Source: CBDCVO01 sp965223085 (GTDB taxonomy: Bacteria; Pseudomonadota; Gammaproteobacteria; Ga0077536). Taken from it: 64,000 nt of DNA. The stretch is taken from NCBI GenBank assembly GCA_965223085.1, contig OZ244981.1, forward strand, positions 3,534,001 to 3,598,000, given 5' to 3'. The notes below the pieces were generated by a model. The model worked only from the letters and a program-made list of their open reading frames with translations, was not told where the DNA came from and searched no databases. Below, piece by piece: positions 26,750 to 35,533 of the stretch. The translations under genes and the position numbers were made by a program. Position 1 is the stretch's first letter, and each line of letters starts with the position of its first letter.

Positions 26750-26790
26750 CCCCGGTATTCCACCAAGCGTTCGCGGCGCCAGTGCTAGCA
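26747..26790. repeat. Left-end fragment of the inverted-repeat element family
   Basis: CTGACCCCGGTATTCCACCA and the bases that follow match the left end of the element at 24057 closely. No matching right end is found in the next 150 bases, so this is a truncated copy; it overlaps the stop codon of the small membrane protein gene. Confidence 0.45.
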
Positions 26791-26890
26791 GCTTGGGACA
26801 ACGAGTATTTTCATCTGTTAACGATGATGTCTACCGTTAATAAAATTCACACGCTCGAGCTGACAAGCCGACAGCATCGCGATCGCGAAA

Positions 26891-27613
26891 TCACTGGTTC
26901 CCGGTCGTTTTAACCGTAAGGCTATGAGCTTCGCGCTGACGTTGCAGTTCCCGCAGCAGGCCGTCGAAAAGTAAGGCGAGCACGAGCGCATTGAGCACAT
27001 GCCACATCCAATGCGTACCGCGTGGAAAACTAGGGCATACTGCCAGGTCGACGCTGCGAAAAATGAGAGACAAAAAAAACACGCCAGTGCTCATGGTCAG
27101 GATTAGTGCGAACTCGCGCGCCTTGTAACGTAATGACAGACTGAGCACAGCCAAAGCAATGAGCAACGGTAGGTAGGCGAGGGAACCGTTGAGACGTTGT
27201 GGGAACAGCAGCGTAACCGCGATGACCGCCGCCAATAAGCCCGCGCACGCCGCGAGCGCGCTGGATTTCGATCCACCCATAACGCGATGGACAACAGTAT
27301 GGAGAAACACCAGCGCAAAGCCTGCGATCGGGATCACATCCGCAAGCTCCGCGACGGGGTGCCCCGTCGCGTGCCAGGCAAAACTGCCCAATCCGATCGC
27401 AACGATCAAGCCGAGCGCGAGCTTGCTTGCAGCGCACACCGCGTGCGGACGGCGTTTCGAGACCGAGTCCGCATAGAGCGCAGCGCACAGGAAAGCGACG
27501 TTGGTCAACGCATTAAGCGGTTCGAAGCCACCGTCAGAAAGTAGTTGTTCGCAGTAGACCATGGGTGAATATGCGGTAGATCTGTCATCGGATTGCAACG
27601 GCGCGCACGGCAT
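26891..27613 (-). CDS. Alkaline-ceramidase-like (CREST superfamily) membrane protein
   Basis: This 240-residue protein with about seven hydrophobic segments shows the CREST hydrolase metal-site pattern: Ser77 and His81 in 'GSFAWHATG', Asp92 in 'AELADVIPI', and His201-x3-His205 in 'RGTHWMWHVLNA'. The N-terminal 'YCEQLLSDGGFEPLNALTNVAFLCAALY' also fits bacterial ceramidase-domain proteins. In eukaryotes the family cleaves ceramide; the bacterial substrates are mostly unknown. It is transcribed alone on the minus strand. Confidence 0.82.
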   Translation of the reverse strand: MPCAPLQSDDRSTAYSPMVYCEQLLSDGGFEPLNALTNVAFLCAALYADSVSKRRPHAVCAASKLALGLIVAIGLGSFAWHATGHPVAELADVIPIAGFALVFLHTVVHRVMGGSKSSALAACAGLLAAVIAVTLLFPQRLNGSLAYLPLLIALAVLSLSLRYKAREFALILTMSTGVFFLSLIFRSVDLAVCPSFPRGTHWMWHVLNALVLALLFDGLLRELQRQREAHSLTVKTTGNQ

Positions 27614-27731
27614 AACGCCACCAAGAGTGGAGACAGTTCCTTTTTCAAATTTATTGAATAAATTAAGGGATCAGCTTAGGGTTAGCGTAGCGATCTTAAC
27701 AAATGAACGCGGCGCGGGTCGCTCAATGTCA
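27614..27731. other. Intergenic stretch upstream of the ceramidase-like gene
   Basis: This leader between the minus-strand ceramidase-like gene and the inverted-repeat element contains the AT-rich segment TTTTTCAAATTTATTGAATA around 27641-27660, which could hold the promoter of that gene. No gene is seen. Confidence 0.3.
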
Positions 27732-27874
27732 CTAACCCGGATATTGTACGCGGTGGGAATCAAGCGCGATGCCATTTGCATGGCGGCTTAGATCATCGCT
27801 GACCGATAAATTATGCCCGTTACTTCAGCTGTTGGTGTCTGGGTAGTGAGCGCTTCGTGCAATATCCAGGCTAG
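27732..27874. repeat. MITE-like element with terminal inverted repeats, full copy
   Basis: The left end CTAACCCGGATATTGTACGC pairs with the reverse complement of the right end, CTAGCCTGGATATTGCACGA. The 143-base element shares its interior (AATCAAGCGCGAT.CCATTT) with the copy at 14928-15102. It has no coding capacity. Confidence 0.75.
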
Positions 27875-28016
27875 CAGTTTGTCGGACTTAGGCTTACGTA
27901 GCGAGGTGCGTGGTTAAGCGAGGTCATTTTTCTGCGTTTTCGAGGCGTTGAATTGTGCTAGGTAACGCGCACTCGTGGCCATGGGCGCCGCTTAAGTGCC
28001 GCCGCAGTAGGATCGT

Positions 28017-28038
28017 CTTAAGTCCGAGACACTGCTAG
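28017..28038 (+). promoter_or_regulatory. Promoter-like motif before the PQQ dehydrogenase genes
   Basis: AAGTCCGAGACACTGCTAG ends 27 bases before ATG 28065 and matches the segment before the amidase (19881-19902) at 19 of 22 positions. It may be a -10-side element or the site of a shared regulator. The -35 region (CGTCTT) is poor. Nothing else was recognised between 27875 and 28016. Confidence 0.35.
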
Positions 28039-28064
28039 CTCAACAACTAATTGGGAGGGTGCTA

Positions 28065-30161
28065 ATGAGGAGTGTGTACGCGCGGATGTTTGCCGTCATC
28101 TGTGTTCTTTCAACCACGGGTGCGCGCCTACCGACCTTGGTCGACGACGTCGCGATCGCAGATGAAGAGAATGGTGAGAACTGGCTAAGCTACGGTCGTA
28201 CTTCGCGAGAACAGCGCTATAGTCCGCTCGATCAAATCAATGCGCGCAATGTTAAGCGACTTGGTGTGTCCTGGTATCTGGATCTACCGCAAGATCGTTC
28301 TTTGGTATCAACACCTTTAGTCGTCGACGGCGTGATGTATTTTGTCGGGAGCTTTAATGTTGTACGCGCCGTTGAGGCGTCCTCTGGCGAACTAATTTGG
28401 AAATATGATCCGGAAGTCATTGCCACCGCGGGTGATCGTCTGCGCGTTTTATGGGACTGGAATCGCGGCATAGCATTTTGGAAAGGACGGGTATTTCTCG
28501 CCACGATAGACGGTCGTCTTATCGCGCTTGACGCGACCACGGGTAAGGAGCAGTGGACCACGATGACGGTCGACCCTAAAAAGGCCTTATTCATCACCGG
28601 TGCGCCGAAAGTTTTCAAGGATAAAGTTATCATCGGCAATGGCGGTACCGAGTGGGGTGCGACCAGAGGTTATGTGACGGCCTATGACACCAAAACCGGT
28701 GAACAAGTTTGGCGCTTCTATATCGTACCTGGCAATCCCGCGAATGGTTTTGAAAGCAACGCCATGGCGATGGCGGCGAAAACTTGGAAAGGCAAGTGGT
28801 GGGAACACGGCGGTGGTGGCAACGTATGGCACGGCATTACCTACGATCCTGACTTCAATTATATCTACCTTGGCACGGGTAACGGTTCTCCATGGAACCA
28901 AAAAATCCGCAGTCCTGGTGGCGGTGACAACTTGTTCTTATGTTCCATCGTGGCGTTAGACGCGGACACCGGAAAATACCGTTGGCACTATCAAACCACG
29001 CCGGGCGAAACCTGGGATTACAATTCCAGCATGGACATTGTGCTCGTCGACTTGCCGGTGGGCGAGAAGAAGGTCAAAGCATTGATCCATGCGCCGAAAA
29101 ACGGCTTTTTTTATGTCTTGAAGCGTTCTAACGGACAGTTGCTCTCGGCAAAACCGTTTGCCAAAGTCACCTGGGCAAGCGGGATCGACATGAAAACGGG
29201 GCGACCGATCGAACGCCCTGGCGCGCGTTATGAAGACGGCGAGGAGTTGGTATGGCCGAGCGCGATCGGTGCACATAGCTGGCATGCGATGTCCTACAAT
29301 CCGGATACTGGTCTGGCCTATATTCCAACCCTCGACGTGCCCGGTCTGTACAACGATAAAGGCGTGGTTGCGCAGGCATGGCGTTCGCCATATTTTCAAT
29401 TTGACCCCGGCATCGATACGTTGCGTGAAGATGCGCCGGCGAGCGTTGGTACGGGCGCTTTGAAAGCGTGGGATCCGCGCGCCCAAACCGTGAAGTGGGA
29501 AGTGCCGCTGCCTGGGATTTGGAATCCTGGCACGATGACGACCAAAGGTAATTTGGTTTTTCAAGGTCGTGCCGACGGTCATTTAAACGCTTATCAGGCC
29601 GACAACGGTGAGATCTTGTGGGACTTCGATATGGGGTCGGGGATCTCCGCGCCGCCCATCACCTATACGGTCGATGGTAAGCAATACGTCGCTTTGCTCG
29701 TCGGGTGGGGCGGTACGATCGCCTCCATGACCGGCGCCTTGGCCGCTCAACATGGTTGGGCCTACAAGGCACAACAGCGTCGCTTGGTCGCGTTCGCGTT
29801 AGACGGCCAAACCGAATTGCCGCAACTCGCGCCACCATTTTTCCCGCAACCTATTGTCGCCTCGGAATTTGCGATCGATGAAGCGCTTGCGGAGAAAGGT
29901 AGCTACCTCTATGCACGTGCGTGCGCGATGTGTCATGGTAGCGGCGCCGTCTCCGGTGGCTATGCGCCGGACTTGCGTGCGTCGCCGATACCATTATCCG
30001 ACCATGCGTTTCATGATGTTGTGATTAAAGGCGTGCGCAGTAAGGCGGGCATGGGGGCGTTCGCAAATTTGTCACCATTGGACTTGCGCGCGCTGCAGCA
30101 TTTCATTCGCCGTCAAGCGCATAAGCAACAAACCCCAGCGGCGCAGGCAGGGCAACCATAA
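28065..30161 (+). CDS. PQQ-dependent quinohaemoprotein dehydrogenase with C-terminal cytochrome c, copy 1
   Basis: This protein of about 698 residues has an eight-bladed PQQ propeller followed by a haem c domain (CAMCH in 'YARACAMCHGSG'). Family motifs include 'GRTSREQRYSPLDQIN', 'STPLVVDGVMYFVGSF', 'TWDYNSSMD' with the catalytic Asp, and 'GIWNPGTMTTKGNLVFQGRADG'. The residue two after the catalytic Asp is Asn, not the Asp of lanthanide enzymes, so calcium is expected. The vicinal Cys pair normally near 'CCDxVNRG' is missing here ('VLWDWNRG'). ATG 28065 follows GGGAGGG. It would oxidise an alcohol in the periplasm and pass electrons to a cytochrome. A tandem paralogue follows. Confidence 0.9.
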   Translation: MRSVYARMFAVICVLSTTGARLPTLVDDVAIADEENGENWLSYGRTSREQRYSPLDQINARNVKRLGVSWYLDLPQDRSLVSTPLVVDGVMYFVGSFNVVRAVEASSGELIWKYDPEVIATAGDRLRVLWDWNRGIAFWKGRVFLATIDGRLIALDATTGKEQWTTMTVDPKKALFITGAPKVFKDKVIIGNGGTEWGATRGYVTAYDTKTGEQVWRFYIVPGNPANGFESNAMAMAAKTWKGKWWEHGGGGNVWHGITYDPDFNYIYLGTGNGSPWNQKIRSPGGGDNLFLCSIVALDADTGKYRWHYQTTPGETWDYNSSMDIVLVDLPVGEKKVKALIHAPKNGFFYVLKRSNGQLLSAKPFAKVTWASGIDMKTGRPIERPGARYEDGEELVWPSAIGAHSWHAMSYNPDTGLAYIPTLDVPGLYNDKGVVAQAWRSPYFQFDPGIDTLREDAPASVGTGALKAWDPRAQTVKWEVPLPGIWNPGTMTTKGNLVFQGRADGHLNAYQADNGEILWDFDMGSGISAPPITYTVDGKQYVALLVGWGGTIASMTGALAAQHGWAYKAQQRRLVAFALDGQTELPQLAPPFFPQPIVASEFAIDEALAEKGSYLYARACAMCHGSGAVSGGYAPDLRASPIPLSDHAFHDVVIKGVRSKAGMGAFANLSPLDLRALQHFIRRQAHKQQTPAAQAGQP

Positions 30162-30234
30162 AGGGGCAATGCCTAAATCATTGATGCCCGCTACCGTGTC
30201 AGAACAATGAACTGAAATAGGCGGAGAAACTGCG

Positions 30235-32316
30235 ATGAATGCGCGTCCTATCATTTTTTTTTCTCTACTTTTAATGATCGTTACGCAGTCGATTACTGCC
30301 GGGACAATAGTCGACGGCAAGGCTTTAGCGGATGAAGCACAAGCGGCCAATTGGCTCGCTTACGGCCGCACCTATAGCGAGCAGCGCTATAGCCCTTTAG
30401 CGCAGATCAACACGCAGACGGTGCAAAAACTGGGCGTGCAATGGCACCTCGAGTTGCCTCATGATCGTTCTTTGATTTCGACGCCTCTGGTGGTCGATGG
30501 CACGCTCTATTTTATTGGAAGCTTTCAGGTCCTGCGTGCAGTAAATGCTAAAACCGGTGAACTGCGGTGGGAATACGACCCGGAAGTAATAAAACACGCC
30601 GGCGATCGGGCTCGAATTATGTGGGACTGGAACCGCGGCATCGCGTACTGGAAAGGACGGGTGTTCGTCGCCACCATCGATGGTCGACTCATCGCCGTCG
30701 ATGCCGCAACTGGTAAGGAAATATGGAGTGTTATGACTTTTGACCCCGATCAACCTTTGTTCATCACCGGGGCACCAAAAGTTTTCAACGACAAAGTTAT
30801 TATCGGTAACGGTGGTACCGAGTGGGGGCCAATACGCGGGTTTGTCACTGCCTATCACACAGAGACAGGCGAGGAGGCGTGGAAATTCTATACCGTGCCC
30901 GGCAATCCTGCGGATGGATTTGAAGACAATGCGCAAGCCATGGCGGCGAAAACGTGGACCGGCGAGTGGTGGAAATACGGCGGTGGAGGTACGGTATGGC
31001 ATGGCATTACCTATGATCCCGAATACAATCACGTCTACATAGGCACTGGTAACGGTTCGCCATGGAATCAAAAAATCCGCAGTCCCGGCGGCGGTGATAA
31101 CTTATTTCTATGCGCGATAGTCGCTTTGGACGCTGATACCGGCAAATATCGCTGGCATTACCAGACGACGCCCGGTGAGTCGTGGGACTACAATTCGAAT
31201 ATGGATATTTTGCTTGTTGATCTCGAAGTCAACAAGCAAACGGTCAAAGCGATGCTACACGCCCCAAAAAATGGATTTTTCTACGTCATCAATCGGGCTA
31301 ACGGTAAGCTTTTGTCAGCCAAGCCGTTTGGAAAAGTTGATTGGGCGCTTGGGATCGATCCAAAAACTGGACGTCCGATCGAGCGCGAAGGGGCTCGTTA
31401 CGAAGACGGTGAGGAGTTGGTCTGGCCAAGCGCGTTCGGAACGCATAACTGGCATGCTATGTCCTATAGCCCCGATACCGCACTTGCTTACATTCCCAGC
31501 ATCGAAATGCCTGGTTTATTTAATGATAAAGGCATGGATCCGCTAGTGTGGCAATCGCCCTATTTTAAATTCAATCCGGGGCTCGATTTTCTAAGGGAAG
31601 ACGCGCCCAAGGACTGGGGTACCGGCGCGCTGCGGGCCTGGGATCCGGTACGACAAAAACTTGTCTGGGAGCACCCGTTACCGGGGGTGTGGAATCCCGG
31701 AACGATGGTCACCGCCGGTAATTTGGTTTTTCAAGGGCGCGCCGACGGCAAGTTCGTGGCCTATAAAGCGGATGATGGTGACGTGCTGTGGACTTATGAC
31801 ATGGGTTCTGGGATCTCCGCACCGCCGATTACCTATGCCATCGACGGCCAGCAATACATCGCGCTATTGGTCGGTTGGGGTGGCGCCGCTTCGGCGACTG
31901 CCGGCTCCTTGGCTGCCCACCATGGGTGGAAGTATCGCGTGCATCCGCGGCGTTTAGTCGCCTTCACCTTGCGCGGAGATAGGCAACTACCCCCGAGTCC
32001 ACCGCCGAGTTACGCCCAGCCCATCGACGTGGCGGATTTCAAGATCGACGCCGAACTCGCGGAAGCCGGTAGCATTGTGTGGCGGGAATCGTGCGGTATG
32101 TGTCACGGCCCAGGTGGCACGGCGGGTGGTTATGCGCCGGACTTGCGTGCTTCCGCGCTGATGCTGGACGATAAGGCCTTGCACGAAATCGTCTTCGAAG
32201 GGAGTCGCCGTGAGTTCGGCATGCCGAATATAAACGATATCGATGCCGCCGCGCTGAAAGCCGTGCAACACTACATCCGTAAAATGGCACGGCAATCGTT
32301 ACAGGCCGCAAAGTGA
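30235..32316 (+). CDS. PQQ-dependent quinohaemoprotein dehydrogenase with C-terminal cytochrome c, copy 2
   Basis: This 693-residue paralogue of the preceding gene is highly similar along its length. The N-terminus 'IIFFSLLLMIVTQSITAG' is a clear signal peptide. It keeps 'SWDYNSNMD' (catalytic Asp, Asn two residues on), 'VWNPGTMVTAGNLVFQGRADG' and a C-terminal haem motif CGMCH, and likewise replaces the vicinal Cys pair with 'IMWDWNRG'. The two genes are 73 bases apart, suggesting a tandem duplication with possible substrate specialisation. No pqq biosynthesis genes or soluble cytochrome partner lie in the window. Confidence 0.9.
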   Translation: MNARPIIFFSLLLMIVTQSITAGTIVDGKALADEAQAANWLAYGRTYSEQRYSPLAQINTQTVQKLGVQWHLELPHDRSLISTPLVVDGTLYFIGSFQVLRAVNAKTGELRWEYDPEVIKHAGDRARIMWDWNRGIAYWKGRVFVATIDGRLIAVDAATGKEIWSVMTFDPDQPLFITGAPKVFNDKVIIGNGGTEWGPIRGFVTAYHTETGEEAWKFYTVPGNPADGFEDNAQAMAAKTWTGEWWKYGGGGTVWHGITYDPEYNHVYIGTGNGSPWNQKIRSPGGGDNLFLCAIVALDADTGKYRWHYQTTPGESWDYNSNMDILLVDLEVNKQTVKAMLHAPKNGFFYVINRANGKLLSAKPFGKVDWALGIDPKTGRPIEREGARYEDGEELVWPSAFGTHNWHAMSYSPDTALAYIPSIEMPGLFNDKGMDPLVWQSPYFKFNPGLDFLREDAPKDWGTGALRAWDPVRQKLVWEHPLPGVWNPGTMVTAGNLVFQGRADGKFVAYKADDGDVLWTYDMGSGISAPPITYAIDGQQYIALLVGWGGAASATAGSLAAHHGWKYRVHPRRLVAFTLRGDRQLPPSPPPSYAQPIDVADFKIDAELAEAGSIVWRESCGMCHGPGGTAGGYAPDLRASALMLDDKALHEIVFEGSRREFGMPNINDIDAAALKAVQHYIRKMARQSLQAAK

Positions 32317-32434
32317 TCGGATACGGCACCGAAATATTGCTACACTTTGGCGCCTCGATGTGACGCCCGGTCGTGTTGCAGCGCCGTAATCAACAACTTC
32401 AATGCTATTCTCGAAACGGAGGGAGGGCAAAGAG

Positions 32435-33052
32435 ATGAAACGAAATTCGATTTTTTTGAACTGGTGTTTGTGTGCGTGTGTTGTTGCGGGGCTAAGCGAG
32501 AATGCCGTTGCCGCGCGTTTTCAAGCTGCGTCCGGTGTTATTGCCGATCTGATTGATTGTTATGCACGCGGCACCGATGCTATCGGTGATGCAAACACGA
32601 ACGCCGATCCGGAGGCTGCGGGCCGTGCAATATACGAACAATGCTTCACGCCGGACGCAGAATTCAACGTCTGGTTTCCCCATCAACCGTTTGACGCGCA
32701 AAAATTTCCAGACAAGGGTGTCTTGCCGCCGACCCCGCCGTCACCGGTTATTGGCCCAGCAGCGTGGGCTGCTTTTGTGAATTCCGTATTTCGGGCAAAC
32801 GGTTATGATTTCACTCAACATATGATGTCGAACATTGACGTGCAGCGACAAGGGCGCGAAGCACGGTTGACCGCCTATGTGAGCGCAAGCCACGTCGTTT
32901 CCGGCGAGGGTGTCGGCGGTATCTCGAAATGCGTCGCGGTCGCGAACGGAACTTATTCGCTTCATATTGCCAGGAAACGAGGTCGCTGGTGGATCACGCG
33001 TCTCGATCTGACACTGATATCGTTTAACCCGGTGTTTGGCTGCGAGGATTAG
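32435..33052 (+). CDS. Secreted SnoaL/NTF2-like protein, unknown
   Basis: This protein of about 205 residues starts at ATG 32435 with a strong GGAGGGAGGG upstream. The N-terminus ('IFLNWCLCACVVAGLSENAVAA') is a signal peptide. The body ('VIADLIDCYARGTDAIGDAN...AIYEQCFTPDAEFNVWFP', 'GPAAWAAFVNSVF', 'TQHMMSNIDVQRQGREARLTAYV') has the shape of a SnoaL-like/NTF2-fold protein, with a helix-rich start and then a twisted sheet. It follows the PQQ genes in the same direction by 118 bases and could belong to that pathway. Confidence 0.65.
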   Translation: MKRNSIFLNWCLCACVVAGLSENAVAARFQAASGVIADLIDCYARGTDAIGDANTNADPEAAGRAIYEQCFTPDAEFNVWFPHQPFDAQKFPDKGVLPPTPPSPVIGPAAWAAFVNSVFRANGYDFTQHMMSNIDVQRQGREARLTAYVSASHVVSGEGVGGISKCVAVANGTYSLHIARKRGRWWITRLDLTLISFNPVFGCED

Positions 33053-33140
33053 GTCTCAACGCATACGCTCGCGATGTATTTCTTGCCGCGGTACTTGCGC
33101 TTGGGGTGGTGAGCAATTGTAAATTTCAGCGAGGAGAGTG

Positions 33141-33641
33141 ATGGACGAACAAGCAAAAAAAACAGCGTTACGAATGATCCCTTACGGCCTTTATGTGCTC
33201 ACCGGCGCGCATAATGATGAGCTGGCAGCCGCGACGGTAAATTGGGTTACCCAGACTGCGTTCAAACCTCCCCAGGTGGTCGTCGGCATGAAAGCAGATT
33301 CCGGCGCTCACGACATCATTAAGCAGGCCGGCTACTTTGCGCTCAATATTTTAGGCCAAGGGCAGGATGGGATCGCGTACGCGTTTTTTAAGCCGGCCGA
33401 ACTAGACGGCGACCGTATCAGCGGCCAATCGTTTAAAACGTCAAACAATGGATGCCCGATCCTCGATAGCACACCCGCCTTTGTCGAGTGTCGGCTGGTA
33501 CATACTTTTGAAGGGGGCGACCATTCCGTGTTCGTTGGTGAAGTTCTCGACGCCGAAGTGAGACAGCAACCGTCCGGACGAGCCGATGAGGCGACGTTAA
33601 CGCTCAAGGATCTGGGCGAGAAGGTTTTCTATGGCGGTTGA
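33141..33641 (+). CDS. Flavin reductase domain protein
   Basis: This 166-residue protein of the FMN-binding flavin reductase family has 'RMIPYGLYVLTGAHNDELAAATVNWVTQTAFKPPQVVVGMKADS', 'AGYFALNILGQGQDGIAYAFFKP', 'FVECRLVHTFEGGDHSVFVGEVLDAEV'. It would reduce FMN or FAD with NAD(P)H and could supply reduced flavin to two-component LLM monooxygenases in this window. ATG 33141 follows GAGGAG; the in-frame GTG 33138 sits too close to that site. Confidence 0.85.
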   Translation: MDEQAKKTALRMIPYGLYVLTGAHNDELAAATVNWVTQTAFKPPQVVVGMKADSGAHDIIKQAGYFALNILGQGQDGIAYAFFKPAELDGDRISGQSFKTSNNGCPILDSTPAFVECRLVHTFEGGDHSVFVGEVLDAEVRQQPSGRADEATLTLKDLGEKVFYGG

Positions 33642-33745
33642 ATAAGCACAAGCCATGTTCTCGATCGCTGCCTGAGATCGCCTATTCAGTTAAGCCTGGG
33701 TTTGCCGCCAGTATCATGAGTGCTTGAATGAGAAGGAATAATGCG

Positions 33746-35206
33746 ATGCAGCAGACGATTGTGGGAAGCGTACCGGGGCGAGTTCGTGCCTGTGCGTGTG
33801 CGCTACTTCTGATCGCCACCGTGATCAGCGGTTGCGCGGTGAACCCCGCAACCGGCGAGTCACAACTCGCGTTGGTGAGCGAGAGCCAAGAAGTGCAAAT
33901 GGGTCGTAGCGGTGCCGAACAGGTGCGCAATTCGATCGGTTTGTATTCCGATCCGGCGTTGCAACAATATGTCGCTGCCATCGGTGCGCAGCTAGCATCT
34001 AAATCAGAGCGCCCGGATCTGCCGTGGTCGTTCGCGGTAGCGGATGACGACGTCGTCAATGCGTTTGCGCTGCCGGGAGGGTACATTTTTGTGACCCGAG
34101 GGATCTTGGCGCATTTCAATTCTGAAGCCGAACTCGCGGCCGTTCTCGGTCACGAGATTGGGCACGTGACCGCACGCCATTCGGTAGAGCAAATCTCTCG
34201 TGCTCAGTTAGCGCAAATTGGTATGACCGTTGGTTCGATTCTGTATAGCCCGATCCGGCAATTTAGCAATGTCATCGGTCAAGGCGTGAGTTTATTGTTT
34301 CTCAAATACGGACGCGACGCGGAGCGTGAGGCCGATCGATTGGGCTTGAAATATATGCTGCAATCTAATTACAAGCCGAGCGCTGCTTTGGATGTTTTTG
34401 CGATGCTCGCACGCCAAAGCCAAGGGACCGGACAACGTAGTCTGCCAGCGTGGCTATCGACTCACCCGTCGCCCCAAGACCGGCACGCAGAATTGAGTCG
34501 CATCACCGCGAATCTGCCCGTTGAGGCGCGTGGCCGACGGGAAGCGCGTAACGCTTATTTGCGCCGCCTCGACGGCGTTCTGTATGGCCCCGATCCGCGT
34601 CAGGGGTTTTTCAAAGACAACCTGTTTATTCAACCTGAACTTGGCTTTAAATTTGCGCTGCCCTCGGCGTGGCAAAAGCAAAACCTTCCGCAAGCGGTGG
34701 CGGCGCGTAGTAAAGATGGTGGCGGTGCGTTTCAGCTGACGTTGGCGCCGGCAGCAAACACCAGCAGTGCGGCGCAGCAGTTTATGAGTCAGCAAGGACT
34801 TAAAGCGGGGCGCGTGGAGAATCGTACGATTAATGGCTTTCCGGCCACCATCGGTAGTTTTCAGGCACAGACGCAGCAAGGTGTTGTGGCGGGACTTGTC
34901 GCATTCATTCAGGCCCATTCGCGTGTTTATCAACTCGTGGGTTACTCCCCGGCACAAGCATTTGCAAACTATCAAAGTACGTTTGTTCAGATGATCGGTT
35001 CATTTAGCTCGATCACTAACCGCGAGCGGCAATTAGCCAAACCGATGCGTGTGAAGCTGATTCAAGCGCCCGGTGGTGCCAGCATTGCGACGCTTGCGCA
35101 GCGCTATCGTGCCGCGATCCCGGTTGAAAAGTTGGCCTTGCTCAACGGCGTTAGCGTGTCCGCTGCGCTACCCGCCGGACAGTTAGTGAAGTGGGTTGTG
35201 CAATAG
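33746..35206 (+). CDS. M48-family zinc metalloprotease lipoprotein with a C-terminal LysM-like segment
   Basis: This protein of about 486 residues has a lipoprotein signal ('LLLIATVISGC', lipidated Cys at residue 30), the M48 zinc motif HEIGH within 'VLGHEIGHVTARHSVEQ', and a third ligand region 'RDAEREADRLGLKYM'. The remaining domain ends in 'GASIATLAQRYRAAIPVEKLALLNGV', a LysM-like peptidoglycan-binding tail. It resembles BepA/LoiP-type periplasmic quality-control proteases of the outer membrane. ATG 33746 has an AAGGA Shine-Dalgarno; the frame also opens at 33728. A strong terminator lies about 250 bases downstream. Confidence 0.92.
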   Translation: MQQTIVGSVPGRVRACACALLLIATVISGCAVNPATGESQLALVSESQEVQMGRSGAEQVRNSIGLYSDPALQQYVAAIGAQLASKSERPDLPWSFAVADDDVVNAFALPGGYIFVTRGILAHFNSEAELAAVLGHEIGHVTARHSVEQISRAQLAQIGMTVGSILYSPIRQFSNVIGQGVSLLFLKYGRDAEREADRLGLKYMLQSNYKPSAALDVFAMLARQSQGTGQRSLPAWLSTHPSPQDRHAELSRITANLPVEARGRREARNAYLRRLDGVLYGPDPRQGFFKDNLFIQPELGFKFALPSAWQKQNLPQAVAARSKDGGGAFQLTLAPAANTSSAAQQFMSQQGLKAGRVENRTINGFPATIGSFQAQTQQGVVAGLVAFIQAHSRVYQLVGYSPAQAFANYQSTFVQMIGSFSSITNRERQLAKPMRVKLIQAPGGASIATLAQRYRAAIPVEKLALLNGVSVSAALPAGQLVKWVVQ

Positions 35207-35455
35207 TTGCACTACCGCGCCGCGCCATTAATTCGAGCACTCAACATGTGACGAGTGCCTGGAAAATTAACTGGTTTCGACTACACTGTTAAGTACGGTA
35301 AGCAGAGAAATACTGCCCGTATGATAGGCGTGGAGCCGATGGGGTCGCGCACTTTGGCATCGACCTCGAACTGGCAATTGCGAAACCCCTTTGAGGGCGT
35401 TTGCCTAACCCACGGCTGCCAGGTGACGAACACCGCCTCCGCGATCCTATAGACT
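35207..35455. other. Long 3' region before a terminator, no gene recognised
   Basis: Between the M48 gene and the terminator lies about 250 bases with no convincing protein. A 65-codon frame (35255-35452) has no family resemblance or Shine-Dalgarno. A structured RNA ending at the terminator is possible, but no tRNA, tmRNA, 6S or SRP RNA features were recognised. Confidence 0.35.
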
Positions 35456-35484
35456 AAGCCCCGATGTTAAGGGGCTTTTTGTTT
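35456..35484 (+). terminator. Rho-independent terminator
   Basis: The stem AAGCCCC (35456-35462) and GGGGCTT (35471-35477) with an eight-base loop is followed by TTTGTTT. It points in the + direction and closes the transcript from the M48 gene or from whatever lies in the preceding 250 bases. Confidence 0.85.
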
Positions 35485-35533
35485 GCGGGTTTTTTGTTAA
35501 CGAGCCGGGCGATTTCCGCAGCTAATTAATCAG

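Noticed and set aside
35255..35452. 65-codon frame or possible structured RNA before the terminator
   Set aside because: No tRNA, tmRNA or SRP motifs could be found and the peptide looks like chance; reported only as an unexplained stretch.
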